From Parachlorella kessleri (taxonomy: Eukaryota > Chlorophyta > Trebouxiophyceae > Chlorellales > Chlorellaceae): DNA of 64,000 nt. The notes beneath the pieces were generated by a model, which had not been told where the DNA came from, did no database searches, and worked only from the letters and a program-made list of their open reading frames with translations. Position numbers and translations under genes: made by a program. Below, piece by piece: positions 1 through 11,241 of the stretch. The stretch is from assembly GCA_001598975.1 (NCBI GenBank), contig BBXU01000961.1, positions 29,389 through 93,388 of the forward strand, read 5' to 3'. Every line of letters begins with the position of its first letter. Position 1 is the first letter of the stretch.

Positions 1-38
1 TGCCTCAGTCCCTTCCAGCCTGCATTGACTCAGCTCAG

Positions 39-1039
39 TGCTACTACCCCGCCCTGGCCTGCCGCAGTCCTGTAGAGGTCCTGCGGGTAAAAGTCTGAAG
101 ACATACATAACTGAACTCTCCTTGGCCGCAGATATCCCTGGGGGCTACTGGGGGGCCATTTGTGGAGATGACCCTGCCGACCGTTTCCAACGGGTTGAGC
201 AGCTTCAACTCTGGGAACGCGCTGACAGACCAGGTCAGCACCACCGTAGCACACTGGAAAAGGGCCTCTCACACAAAAGCGCCCAGCTTGCTAGAGAGCG
301 CACTGCATAAGCCTTGCCTGCACCCCACCATGCCAGTGGTGGCGATGGAGCAGGCAATCAGCCATGCCTGCGCACAGTACCAGAGCTGAAGCAGTATCAG
401 AAATGCCGAAACCTCCCCTACCCATTGCCTCCTCACCCATGGCATGTTGCATGTTGGCCAGTGCAGGTGGCATATGTCGGGGCCCAGACTTATGGGGACT
501 GGGCACCTGGCGAAGTCCGCACATTCTACTACTACAATAACTTTGCTGTCTTGAGTGGGGCGCCCATGAAGTGGATACCCTTCCGCGCATGGAACCCGTC
601 CGTAATATGTGCTGGCTTTCAGGACCAGTCCACGCAAGTAAGTGCCCAGGCCTACACACACGCAAGGTTCCTTGATGAACAAGGGTTGCTGGACTGCATG
701 GGTGAAAAGAGTGACCGTCGAGTTCGAATCTACCGCTTCCGTACATTGATGTTTCTGAGCAAATCACCAAGCGTCTCTTAGGAAGCGAAGGCCCTGGTGA
801 TTTGCCTGCTGTAGGACAATGCCTACCAGATAGCTGTCAACCTCAAGAATGCAGCCCAGTGGACCATCCCGGCTGCCTGGAACCTGCGCGTGCGCTTTGC
901 TGTCCAAGTGGGGACCTTTCCATGAGGGTGCCCAGCACAGCTGACGGTGCCCTTGGCAGGGCACTTGGCGGCGCCGCAAGGCGCTGCAGCGGGTTTTGGC
1001 GGCAGCTTCCCCTGGCATTCGCATGTTGGGTGCATGTGA
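39..1039 (+). CDS. Unrecognised protein, 3' part of a gene (5' end outside the window)
   Basis: Four consecutive exons join in phase 0: 39-86, 132-233, 467-637 and 815-907. A last one at 941-1039 ends in TGA. Each is bounded by an AG acceptor and, except the last, a GT donor. The protein-like stretches include VEMTLPTVSNGLSSFNSG, GDWAPGEVRTFYYYNNF and DNAYQIAVNLKNAAQW. The composition is rich in Tyr, Trp, Asn and beta-branched residues, suggesting a beta-rich fold, perhaps extracellular. I do not recognise the family. The start lies to the left of the window, since the first visible exon opens after an acceptor. The last exon is the weakest part: a further splice before the stop is possible. 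The consistent phase across five exons is the main reason to believe the gene is real. Confidence 0.55.
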
Positions 1040-1834
1040 CAGCACTGCTCAGTTGCTTCGATCTTTTCTACTTGGTCTACTTTGGTTATACTTAGGCGCC
1101 CACCTGGGCGCCCACCAAAGACTGCCTTGTACAGCTTCCTCTGCTTGAATACTTGTATGCATTATGTCTTGCTTTGGGCTCAATCCTGCAAATGCTGTTG
1201 CTTGACCTACCCCCCTCTCTACAACTCCGCCTGCCAAGCTGCTAAGGTAGTACCGGTCTGCCAAACCTCTGCCTTGAGAGGTTCGCTGGGTGCTCTCCTG
1301 CGCACATTGCAGCACAAATTATCCCTGCTGTGAGTGGGTTGTTGATGGTTGTGGCAGATTCTTCCTGCAGTCCATGTATTTATTGACTTTGTAAGGACCT
1401 TGGGAGAGTACGCTTAGCCTGGCGTTTCCTCTTGTCTCCTGTAACTCACTCGTGCCTACCGCAGCTGTGGTCCTTGGTTGGCTTCCAGGTAAAATCACTA
1501 TCAAACTTGCAGAAGGACGGCCTTACCGTCCTGCCTGGCCCCAATTCTTCATCATACACCGGCATCCAGGTGGTAAGCTGTCACTCAAACCCAAGGGAGG
1601 ACCATGCAGACAGAAGCATGCTGCTGAAAGTTTTTGAGTGGCGTACAGATTTTTGACCTGAAGAGGCATGATTAGGGCCATGATGACTAAGCAATACTCA
1701 TACAGGTATTAAAATACTTGAATTCGGTTTCAATTGGAATTGCCTGCGGGGCCAATAAACTTACAGATGGGCCCTAACCTTTTCCGCAAGCTACTCGATA
1801 GTGACCTTGGACTGTCGTGGATCACTTTCGAGTC
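1040..1834. other. Intergenic interval between the first gene and the exostosin gene
   Basis: No exon chain could be built here on either strand. Two TGTAA pentamers, the usual chlorophyte polyadenylation signal, lie at 1390-1394 and 1440-1444 and could end the upstream gene. The last ~150 bases are relatively AT-rich and would hold the promoter and 5' leader of the exostosin gene. No TATA box stands out. Confidence 0.4.
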
Positions 1835-4800
1835 ATGAAAGCCCGATCCCCTCAACGCACCCCACGGCTTTCCTCAGACGGTGTCCGGCTGTCCGCAGCC
1901 TTGAAATTGGGTATTTCTTTTCTTCTGACGTGCTTAGCCCTCGTGCAGTTTACGAGAGCACTTCTGCAGCCGCCAAATGAGCTGCCACAGGAGCCTGCCA
2001 CAAAGAGCCTGCAGCCACGGCTCATCTCTCACGGCAAGCCCGCCTGGATGCAGTCCTTGCGAATCTGGAGCGAAAGCAGCACGGCCGGCAGCAGGAGGGG
2101 TCCTGTCGGCACAGTACAGGTGCAGCAGGTATTCAAACCCTTGGAGTCAGCCAACACGGCAACCGCAGCAGCAGCGGTGCACCTTGGAGGGCTACAGCTG
2201 GGTCCTGGTGGCCATGTCAAGGTGCCATTCAGAACAGGACACACAGGTTACCAACGACCTTCAGGGGAACGCACCGTGAGCCGTCGGCAGATGGAGCTTC
2301 CAGCTGTCACTGGTGAAGCCAGCGAGCTGGAGCCAGCGCAGCAAGAACAGCAGATAGATGCAGGGAGGGCCGCACGCCTCGCAGACAAGTCGCACAAGCA
2401 AGGACAGCAGATTATTAAATCCACAAAACAGCAGCAGGGTTCAAGAGCGCAGGTTGAACATGAACAGCAGGCAGAGCAACAGGCAGGGCAGGAGCCTCGG
2501 CTTTTAAGGCAGCGGCAGCAGCAGCAGCAGCAGCGGATACCCGGGCAGGAAACGTTGCTGGAAGACCAGATGCCCATCGCTGAATCAGAAGGGCAGGCTA
2601 CACCTCAGCAGGCACTGTATGTTGGCCATGCAGATGCAGCTAGTACCAGCGATGCCTTAAGGGTTGCCTCAGGAGACACGCAGCAGGATGGCCTACACTT
2701 TTCACTGTACATACTTGAGGGCAACACAGTGCTGCGGCAAATCCCACACTTAGCACATGTGCAGTGTGATATTCACTCCCCACTGGTGGGTTCTTGAGCT
2801 GCCTTTACGCATTTGCCGGGCATGCAGCACGGGTCTGTCGCCAAGTTGGTGAAGCCAAGCATGCAACACCCGGGCCAATGCCAGCTGGACAGTGTTGCCC
2901 AAGCCAGCTGCTTGTCATGAATAGGCCTGCCGCAGTGCAGTCCTCTAACTTGAACCTGAATGCATCTGTGCAGGTCTGGCCGCATGTCATGCGTGGTCGT
3001 GGAGTGGACTCTAGTCACTCCACCCCCCACTGGGCCTACCAGCACGCAGTGCAGTGGTGGGTCACCCAGGTGGGTAAGTGAGGGCTCAACCCCCCCTGGG
3101 TATCCTGCTGCATGCACCTGCTGTGGGCAAGAACGCTCAACCTGAGTCCAGACTGACGCTGCTGTGCCGTGTGGGGTATCGTCACTTGCCTGCGCCTCGG
3201 CATGATCTACAGGGGCTGTGCCGGCACCCGTGTCCCTCCATGTTGGCGAACACACACCCAAATCATTGCCAGCCCAGCTGTCCCCACACAGGCCTTGCGC
3301 AACAGCACCTCCATACGACTGGTTGACAGCATGGATGAAGCAGACCTCGTGTATGTAGACCTGTACTGCCTCTCCATGTGGTGGTGAGCTGCCGCTATGG
3401 GTGCATGCCCCTGCTGATATGCCACTGGTGGAATACCGGCATCACATGGAAGGTGGCAGCAGCTCGCTTTGCTGGGGATGGATCCCTTAACTTTGCCTAT
3501 TGTGGCTGGGATGCCCACCCCCTCCAGACATTGCCCGCCTTCGGACCCTCCGCCATGCCACTATATTGTGTAGAGCCTGCCATCACACCTACACCTAGCT
3601 TTCCGTGAGAGGATGCAGGTATTCATTTCACAACCCACGCGGGGAGAGAAACCAGCCCCCACCAACAGGTGAAGAGATGTGGATGGCAGCTTCTGTCTGC
3701 GCTCGTATGTCAGGCTTGGATGGGAGCAAGCCTAGGCCTACATCGATGTGGGGATCCCAAAAGGGCAAGTGAGCTGCAACGGCTTACATCGTGGGGGACC
3801 ACCCTGCCACTCACTTGACTGCTTGCCTGGCAGTGGCCCCAGCCCCGCCAGCATTCAGAACTCATCTTGCTTGTTGTGCAGACTACAAGGTCTCTGTAGT
3901 GAGGCACATACAGCAGCTGGAGCGCTTCAGAAGGAAGCAAGGGGCGGACTTTGTGTTCTTGGAGTCACACCCAGGTATGCATGCTCTTGGGCCAGTCAGG
4001 CCTTCCCTGTCCCCTGTCACTCTTGCTGCCTACAGGGCTGCAGCTGTTGCTTGCTCCTTCTTGCTGCCTGGCTGCCTGAGAGTGTGCGGATTGCAAATGT
4101 CGTCAATAGCACCATCGCACCCTTGCCTGCCATGATGCTGTGCAACAGCTCCATCGCAGGTTGCGCCCTACGCAGGGTTGGTCAACGTGCCGGGGACCCC
4201 ACCGTTTGACCAGCAGGCAATGTGCACGGGGCTCCACAGGTCCTTCTGGCTGGTGTCGGAGAGTGCATCAGTCTGTAGGGAGAACCATCAGGTGAGCTGG
4301 GAAGCTTGATCCCCCACCTGTCAGCGGCAACTCCTCATGGGAGCGGCTTCTTTGCTTCTCAGCGGGCCCGGAAGGGTATCTGCATGGACACGTTATGCAC
4401 CACGCTGGCTGGGCAGCTCTGTTTACTTCATGGTATGCTGGTGGTTCGTGTTGCCCTAACAAATCTCTTCAAGATAGTCAAATGTCCAATGCAAAAGCGC
4501 ACTTTGGGATGCACTGACTGCTACATACGTGGTGCATACATTTCGTTGGAGGCACACTAGTGCTGACCGCCTTTCCCGGGTCGGGCCCCCAGTGCAGGAG
4601 CCCGGCCCACACCTGCTCCTGCCCTACAATACCGTGACCCACCTGCACCTAGAAAGGCCGCTCAAACGCAGCAGCAAGTCTATCTTCCTCTTCTACAGGT
4701 GTGTCACTCCAGCATGAGCAAAAAGAACACCTCACCATGGGATGGATGTCAGCACCCAGCACATGTTTCCTGGTGCTGCAGCCCATCTTAAGCGTAGGGC

Positions 4801-7059
4801 GTGTGCCTCTTGTAGATGTGCCGTGTCACCTAGGCTCCCTCTCCCCTACACCATCTGAGAGTGCCCTTGCCCAGCAGCCATGATTGACCGCGTCCTGTAT
4901 ATCCCTGCCACGCAAGGCCACGGCTAGGCCCCCCCCCCCTTTCTGGTCCACCTTCCCACGTGACCACAGGCAGGTGGGCGCTCACCCTGCTGCTGAGCCA
5001 AGGTGGACAGCTGACCCCCGGACTCTGGTAAGCCCTCCTCTTTTGGTTGGTGCAGGGGCGGCTGCGCCCCCGGGCCGCCGGACCCCGCCCTGGCCCCCCA
5101 GTACAGCAGCGGCAAGCTGCTTCGTGCTGCTGTAGTAGAGGGCATCAGGGCGCTGCCACAGGCCCTCACAGGCCTGGGCAACCGGACACGCGTGGAATGC
5201 TCCTGTGACATCTGCCCAGGGCACCTGAGCCACCAGAAGACGCTCCAGCAGCTGGCCTCCTCGCTCTTTTGCCCGGTCATCCCAGGCGACACACAGGTGA
5301 GACAGGCCATGGCTCTTAGACAATGTAAGAAAATGCTGGTGTGATGTGAGCTAAGGAGCAGTGGTGGCTGAAGTGTCGGCGTGGGTCTGCTAGAGGTTTG
5401 TTGCTGCTGGGATATGCCCTCCCGCATGGATGCTTGGCAGCTCTGAGGCTGGGGCAGTATCCTCACATGTGTGTACATGCATGTGGTCTTGGTCAGCCTA
5501 CATGTTTGTCGAAGGTGGCAGGCAATGCGAACAGAGAGGAGGTAGGGACGTACTGGACTGACAAGGTTATATGCAGTTCTGTCTTGCTTTGTGTTTTGCC
5601 ATGTTTTGTGTAGTATCCAAATGACCACCTTCTGTTCCCTTTAGGTCTCTCGTCGAGCATGCCGGGTGCAATTGCTCGCCTGTAGCATGACCACACAGCT
5701 CTGGTTCTGTGACTTCTGTCCCTATGCTGCTGCTGCTCGTGCTGCTGCTGCAGTCCTCACGGCGTGTGAGTGAGGTGATACTGTCCGGCTGCATCCCTGT
5801 GTTTCTTGGGCCGCCCTTCCACACCCTGCCCCTTGCGGACGCCGTGAACTACACGGCTTTCTCAGTGAGTGAAACACAACGGCTTAGCATTGTGATCCAA
5901 CCTGTGGTTAGGGCCTGGTGGCGCTGTCGCTCAGAGTGTGAACGTGCATAAACTTGCACATGAAGGGGTAGCTCCATCTGTTGCAGGTCAGTATAGATGA
6001 ACCTAGCCCTTCTGTTCTATTTCCTGTCCAGGCAGCGGGAAGGATTTACTCTTGGGCTTCTGCAGGTGTTCATCAGGTTGAACGAGACAAGCCAATGGAT
6101 TTTTGAGAGAAGAAGCAGCCAGGGTGTTATCAATGATAGGCAGGTGAGGAACTTCAGCACAGTCTACTGTGCTGGAGCTGTGGGCCTCGGGAATACGCTC
6201 ACTGCCTTGTGTGAAGCCAACAAGGTCATTGTCTGGTTGCTTCCCTAGAGGTCCGGGCGGCGCTACCTTCAATAGCCTCAGCAGCTGTCCAAAACTTGCC
6301 AGCTAGACGGGCAGCAGGTCCTTCCCACCAGATGGCAGCACCGGTCAGCCAGTTCCAGCAGGGAGGCCAGCCTGGGACAGCCTGCCTCACCAGCTAAGCC
6401 CTAGTCAACAGCGCCCGAGTGCAAATGCACCCCAGAGCCAGACTCTCCCCGCGACACATTGGTCCAGTCCATCAGCATGCCCTCCTTCCCTGCCCATGCT
6501 GTGCAGCGAGTTGAGAATTTGTGGCGACCTGATGTGGATTTAGAGGGGGCTGCCCACAGCGTGCCCAGCGTTGCTGACGCCTACCGGTACCTGCAGTCCA
6601 TCCCGCCTGCAGACATCGACAGAATGCTGGTAAATGGGGCAAGAGTGTTCCAGCAGGCAAGGGTGGGGTGAGGGTCCCAGGTGGCTGACGGGGCAGGGCC
6701 ACTTCACCATGCTGCCAGCAGCTTGGAGCATCTCTTCTCCGCTAGCCTGCCCGGCTGCCCTGCGGGAGGGAACATGCTCAGCATTGCTGCTGCACGCCGC
6801 TCTGAACCCCTAACTCTCTAAGCTGACTGCTGCTGTCGACCACGCTGCCCTCCCTGCCCTGCAGGCAGCACTTGGGCGGGAACGGCTGAAGCTCCTATAC
6901 AGCCCACCCCCAGGGGGACAGACGTCCCAGCTAGCAGAGCTGTTGGTGGCACGCTTGGCACGTCACGCCCAGGCGGTGCAGCAGCTGCAGCCTGTGCAGG
7001 AGGCAAGCGAGGACGCCACACAGAGGGCAGCTGCTATGCTGCGGGGTGCGCAGCGGTAG
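1835..7059 (+). CDS. Exostosin-family (GT47) glycosyltransferase, type II Golgi membrane protein
   Basis: Predicted Golgi glycosyltransferase. The first ATG (1835) opens a short basic N-terminus and a signal anchor (LKLGISFLLTCLALVQF). A long Gln/Glu/Ala-rich stem follows, with a CAG run near 2514-2533. The catalytic domain is spread over about ten more exons. 2974-3069 and 3292-3383 give the family block with DEADLVYVDLY. About 3892-3974 gives a helix with ADFVFLESHP. About 4594-4700 contains LLLPYNTVTHLHLERP. 5072-5297 contains LASSLFCPVIPGDTQ. 5752-5859 has SSRRVSEVILSGCIPVFLG, the strongest exostosin signature. About 6066-6143 has VFIRLNETSQW. About 6499-6656 and 6865-7059 form the C-terminus, ending ...AAMLRGAQR. 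The intron at 6657-6864 starts with GC. The phase between 3383 and the 3892 exon does not close in my model, so one small exon may be missing. The GT47 assignment is firm; the acceptor and donor sugars cannot be inferred. Confidence 0.85.
5511..5570 (-). repeat. Copy of the dispersed repeat inside an exostosin intron
   Basis: Read on the minus strand this matches the core of the repeat also found at 10705-11062, 30621-30756, 31911-31978, 48171-48235 and 62705-62757. The shared features are TCAGTCCAG, then a spacer, then CTCTGTTCGCA and a CTGCCACC-like block. It lies within the intron between the exons ending at 5297 and starting at 5752. Confidence 0.6.
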
Positions 7060-7088
7060 TTGCTGGCTGCCTAGCTGCCGCCGTGAGG

Positions 7089-7093
7089 TGTAA
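7089..7093 (+). terminator. Possible TGTAA polyadenylation signal of the exostosin gene
   Basis: A TGTAA pentamer lies 30 bases after the stop codon. TGTAA is the known near-upstream polyadenylation element of green algae. The pentamer is common by chance, so this is only a position-based suggestion. Confidence 0.3.
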
Positions 7094-7552
7094 CTCTGTC
7101 AGTGTCAATTGTCTGAAGCTCCGCTTTCCTGGGCGCCGTAAACCCTACTGTGTGATGACATAGTACAACTCAAAGGCATCTTGGTGTTCTAGCAACAAGA
7201 CCTTAGAGGACATGCCAGCATCCCAGCTGCACCTTCCAGTTACTGCTGATCTGTTCGGCCCTGCTGGCAATTCCAAGCTCGCACCCTTACAACCCATCCA
7301 CCCATCACTTAAAAGCGGAAAGCTCAGGGTCTGGCAGGGGCGGTGCATCGATGACAGGCGGTATTGTATTGGGTCCTTTCCTGGGCCTTGATGGACCACG
7401 CACGCTGCATCTGCCCCTTTTTGCGTTGTGCCCTCTGTCATTTTCTGCAACTCGATACACACTTTTTGTTCTCTGTGTTTAACTTGTTGTCGGCAGCCTC
7501 CCGGGGCCCCAAGGTTGCACCATCAGGCGCCCTGCTGGTTCAGTGGCGCAGT

Positions 7553-8943
7553 ATGGAGCTGGCCAGCCTGGACCCCAAAGACTATGTGTATGCGAAGCCC
7601 AGTGCGGAGCAAGTCTTGGAGCAGCAGCGTCTGCTGGCTTGCTGCCTTGGCTGGGCCCAACCGTCCCCCAGCGAAGCGCTGTTCCCAGTTGGAGACCCGC
7701 CGGTGTGGAGAGAGGCTGGAGGGCACCGATCCGGTAAGTCAGGACGGGAAACAAGGGGCGGGTCGCTCTGAGGGCCTGCATGCATCCTGTCATGGAGGTC
7801 GTCATGCAACACCAGGTGTCAAGCGGAGACCTAGAAGAGGCTGCAGATGTGATGTTTAGGCGTTCTGTGCCAGTTAACGAAACCTCCACCCGTGTCGGGC
7901 AGCCAAAAGTGCCTTTCTGGAAGTCGGCCGGATGATGCTGGTCGGCATTCCTGATTTGCAGACGCGAACGGTGCCAGCAGTGAACCCTCAGCGGCGGCAT
8001 TGCAAAGTCGGAGTGCAGTGGGCCTGTACGAGGCAAGGGAGTCCTGCCAAGACCTGGACGCTGTGATGCTCGACCTCTTTGGGACCGAGGCCGAGACCGA
8101 GCCTACACCGATCTCTCAAAGCAAGCAAGGTGAGGCACGGAGGAAGTGTTGCAAGGCGGCTGCAAAAGGCTGCACAAGAGTTGCCCCCCTGCCTGCAGCC
8201 TACCTTGGTCGCTTCCTGGAGTTTGTGGCCAGGCCATCAGCCAGGTGGTTGTGTGCCAGCCTTGAGCAAGGTTTCCAGGCTACTGGCTTACCTTCTATGC
8301 ATCTGCTACCCTAACGTTGCAGACTACGAGGCTTCGGAGCTTATGGAGGTGTCGGACACGTCAGACACCACCCAGCACCCTGGCAGTGAGGAAGAAGACC
8401 ATGACGTGGACCTGCTCTTCAGCAACACAGGCATCTGGCGGTGAGCTTTGCAGTGCAACTCCCGTACCCGCGCTTTGGAAGCGGTTGGGTTGATTGGTGT
8501 ACTGAGCAAGACTGGGATGGTACGGAGGCGAGGCCGCCGCAGTACCACCATGCCAAGCAGAAGTCGTTGTAGTTGTCCCAAGGCCAGACGTTTCAGGCAT
8601 GCCAAATCAGCAGCTGCCTGGATGTCATCAGGCTTGCGTCCCCTAAGGTGCGAGTAACAAGCGTTGCAGCTTATCAAAGCAGGGTGTACAGAAGGGGGTT
8701 GCTGCCAGCCGACTGCAGCCATAAGTTGAGCAGTTCCATGTCATATGGTTGCATCCTCGGCAACTGTAGCCTTCCAAACCATTGCCTGCCTTCCGCAGGG
8801 ACTGGGATCTCCACTCGCCTGCCCAGCCAGGCTCCCCGGGTAGCCCTGGCAGCACAGAGGCCACTTCACCTGGCACCTTCCTCAAGTTGAACCATGAGGC
8901 TACCGCTCTAGCCATCAACTGCTCACTGCGCAAGTGGGCCTGA
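7553..8943 (+). CDS. Hypothetical acidic protein, about 203 residues
   Basis: Four exons close in frame: 7553-7733, 7962-8129, 8323-8440 and 8799-8943 (stop TGA). Phases are 1, 1 and 2, and all junctions are canonical. The N-terminal part contains MELASLDPKDYVYAKPS and a Gln/Leu helix. The middle has a short acidic helical segment, CQDLDAVMLDLFGTE. The third exon is strongly acidic and Ser/Thr-rich (ELMEVSDTSDTTQHPGSEEE). The last exon is Gly/Pro/Ser-rich and ends ...INCSLRKWA. I do not recognise a family. The acidic patches separated by disordered linkers resemble adaptor-type short linear motifs, but that is a guess. The start is uncertain: the same frame is open upstream to about 7364, so an earlier exon or ATG is possible. 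Just downstream of the exostosin gene, same strand. Confidence 0.5.
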
Positions 8944-10704
8944 ATTACTGGCTGCTGCGGGGCACTGTGGTGGCTGCGTTGAGAGTCGCAGGCCTGTTGG
9001 GTGGGGCCCAGAGTAGGCCACACCTGGTGGGGCCGGGTGGCTTACTGTTGGGCAGCATGTGAGGCGCAGGAAGCATGATGGGTTGTGCGTGTTGCTGTAA
9101 GTCCATGCACCCCTCCGTGTCTTTAGGAGGGTATTCTCTCACTGATGCTGACATTCTCCTTTTCATCGTAACTTAACAGCGTAAGAGGAATAGTAAATGA
9201 ACAGTGGGGGTGCCTGGGCAGGTGGGGTCCTGGTGCAATGTGGGGCTACGATGGGCCGTACCGATTGCAGCTCAGCAGTGCCTGGTCCGCGAGTCCTGGG
9301 CAGCACAAAGGCAACCCCAGTGGCCATGGCTAGGTGGGCCACCCCTTGACCTGGGCACAATGGGGAATTTCTAGCTGGAACGAGTGTTTCCAAAATGTTG
9401 TGAGCACTACACTTGGAGAAGGCGGCGCGGCCTGGTGCACCTGTCTGCGTGCACTGAGGCCGCCGGTCTGCCAGGCTGGTGCAAGTGGGTTACCAGCCGG
9501 GCGGGTGCAGTGCCCTCTATTTACTTGACAGGCCCTCTCCTGTTGACATTGTCTACACTGGTATTTTTGTCCAAGCGACACTGGCTGCTTATCTTGTGGG
9601 TGCTGGCTGCCCTGTGGCGCCTGGCTGCGTTGTGGCAGCCTTATTGTCGCATTAGCCAGCCCGAGTTTGGTCTGTGCGAGAGGTCTTACGCAGGGTCCGC
9701 GGTAATGAATGCCTTCCTGTATACATATGCTATCCCACCCCTGCTGCCTAAATTTTTCCTTCCGCCAGCTTGCTGCTAACCCTTTTGTCATAACTTGCTT
9801 GCGGTTGTCCGCAGGCCGCTTTGGTGCAAGTTTTGCTGGGTCCATCAATTTGATACCCAATGCATCCTTGTTCGCTCAGTTGGTTCCCTTAGAGATTTGC
9901 TGCTGTGTGTTTGTCTTGCTGCTTCTACTTTCATAACACCTCTGCCAGCTGGACCGCCTTGGCTGTCCTTGCCCCCCTTTACTGGTGGTCTGTTCCGCCC
10001 TGGTGCGTCTATCGCCCTGCAGCGTGTGGGTACAGTAGGGGTCTTGGATCTTATAGGTTGGCTGTCAGGTGCATGGCCCTGTTCTCGGCTCGCAATTTTC
10101 GAGTGTACGAGCCCTGCAGCCGCTTGTGAGCATTCAGGACTTTGCTGGCTTTGCCCATGGTTACGCTTGTTGCAACCCCTTCAAACCTTCTCCCCAGGCC
10201 AGATCCTCTTGTGAGATTTTGGTCCTCTCTCTTGGGTAGCGATTGCTTGGTTGACTGATTTACAGGCTACAGGTCTTTTGACTTGTACAGCCTTTCATGA
10301 GCTGCTTCAGTTGACTAAAGTAACCCTTTTTATGTGAGCTCTTTGCTTGTAAGGTGCACAAGACTTTACTTTGTCAGCTTAGAGCCAAGTAATACTGTCC
10401 CTGTCACCACAGTTCGCCTTCAACTCTGTTCGCACGACCAGCCTGACTAAATACTGTCTGGCCTTTGTTGCCCCCACTTGGGGGACTCACGGCAGCATGG
10501 TCAGGTGGCGGCTCGCTGTTAGACTAGACTAATAATGTCTACTGGATCAGAATCATCCTTTCAGCCTGCCCCTTTCAGCCTGCCCCCTTGTCTGCTATTT
10601 TGCTCGCCTCATGTGCCTGCTGCTCCCGCTCCCACTGCTAGCTTTCATTAGGCCTAACCCTGCTCTCTTCTGCCCCTGCTTCATTCCAGCTTTACCTCCT
10701 ATTC
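8944..10704. other. Long non-coding interval, pyrimidine-rich on the plus strand
   Basis: Several open frames of 60-176 codons exist here on both strands, but none has recognisable protein composition, phase-matched neighbours or domain motifs. From about 9300 to 10700 the plus strand is rich in T and C with many TGCTG/CTTG words. A degenerate piece of the dispersed repeat (CTGTTCGCACGACC and following) begins near 10427. I see no transposase, reverse transcriptase or terminal repeats. Confidence 0.5.
9096..9100 (+). terminator. Possible TGTAA polyadenylation signal of the acidic-protein gene
   Basis: TGTAA about 150 bases after the stop at 8943. Family-typical signal for green algae, supported only by position. 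Confidence 0.3.
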
Positions 10705-11062
10705 CAGTGGCCTTACCTTGTTTTGGGGAGAGACCTACTGGCTCAGATCTCAGGCAAATGATAGATCATAATTGTATAGACCCCTATCAGCCCAGTATAC
10801 CCGTACCTCCTCTCTGACGCATTTACCTGCCACCCTAAATTGATACTGTCTTCTGGATCAGCACTCAGGCGAGACTCAGGCACATTCTGCATCCAGCCCT
10901 ATCAGTCCAGCTCAAGTTTCACACCCTGTTCGCACTACCTGCCACCCATGCTAATACTGCCTGGGAAGAGAACTACTGGCTCAAGTCTCAGGACCATTTA
11001 AGCCCTGTCAGTCCAGCTCATTTTTCACTCCCTTCCGCACTACCTGCCTCCCTTACTACCGC
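10705..11062 (+). repeat. Short tandem array of the dispersed repeat, about three units
   Basis: Three units are visible. The marker CTGG(C/A)TCA starts at 10738, 10853 and 10976, giving spacings of 115 and 123 bases. Each unit runs: GGGAGAGA-type start, ACT-CTGG-TCAG, CTCAGG, then CC(C/T)(A/T)TCAG(T/C)CCAG, then TTCGCA or an equivalent, ACCTGCC, and often TAATACTG or GATACTG. The units are diverged (roughly three quarters identical by eye). The single copy at 30621-30756 starts with the same upstream words (CAGTGGCCTTA, GGGGAGAGA). Confidence 0.65.
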
Positions 11063-11241
11063 AAGGAACTGCAGCAACTCCGACACCCCCCTTCGGTCAT
11101 ACTGACTACTCCGCGCGTAATATTAGGCATCTACCTAGTCAAAGGTTTCCAGGCCTGCAAGGCAGAGGTGGGTTTGAGCCACCTAGGATGGACCTGCGAT
11201 CGCTTATGTGAGTCCCCGCAGCTGCGTGCTGACGAGCCCAG

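Noticed and set aside
7816..7950. Possible extra exon between the first two exons of the acidic-protein gene
   Set aside because: It reads protein-like in one frame, but joining it to the upstream exon meets a stop, and the downstream exon fits the upstream one directly.
9330..10214. Open frames of 130-176 codons on both strands
   Set aside because: Leu/Cys/Trp-rich composition is what T- and C-rich DNA gives by chance; no domain, no splice-consistent neighbours.
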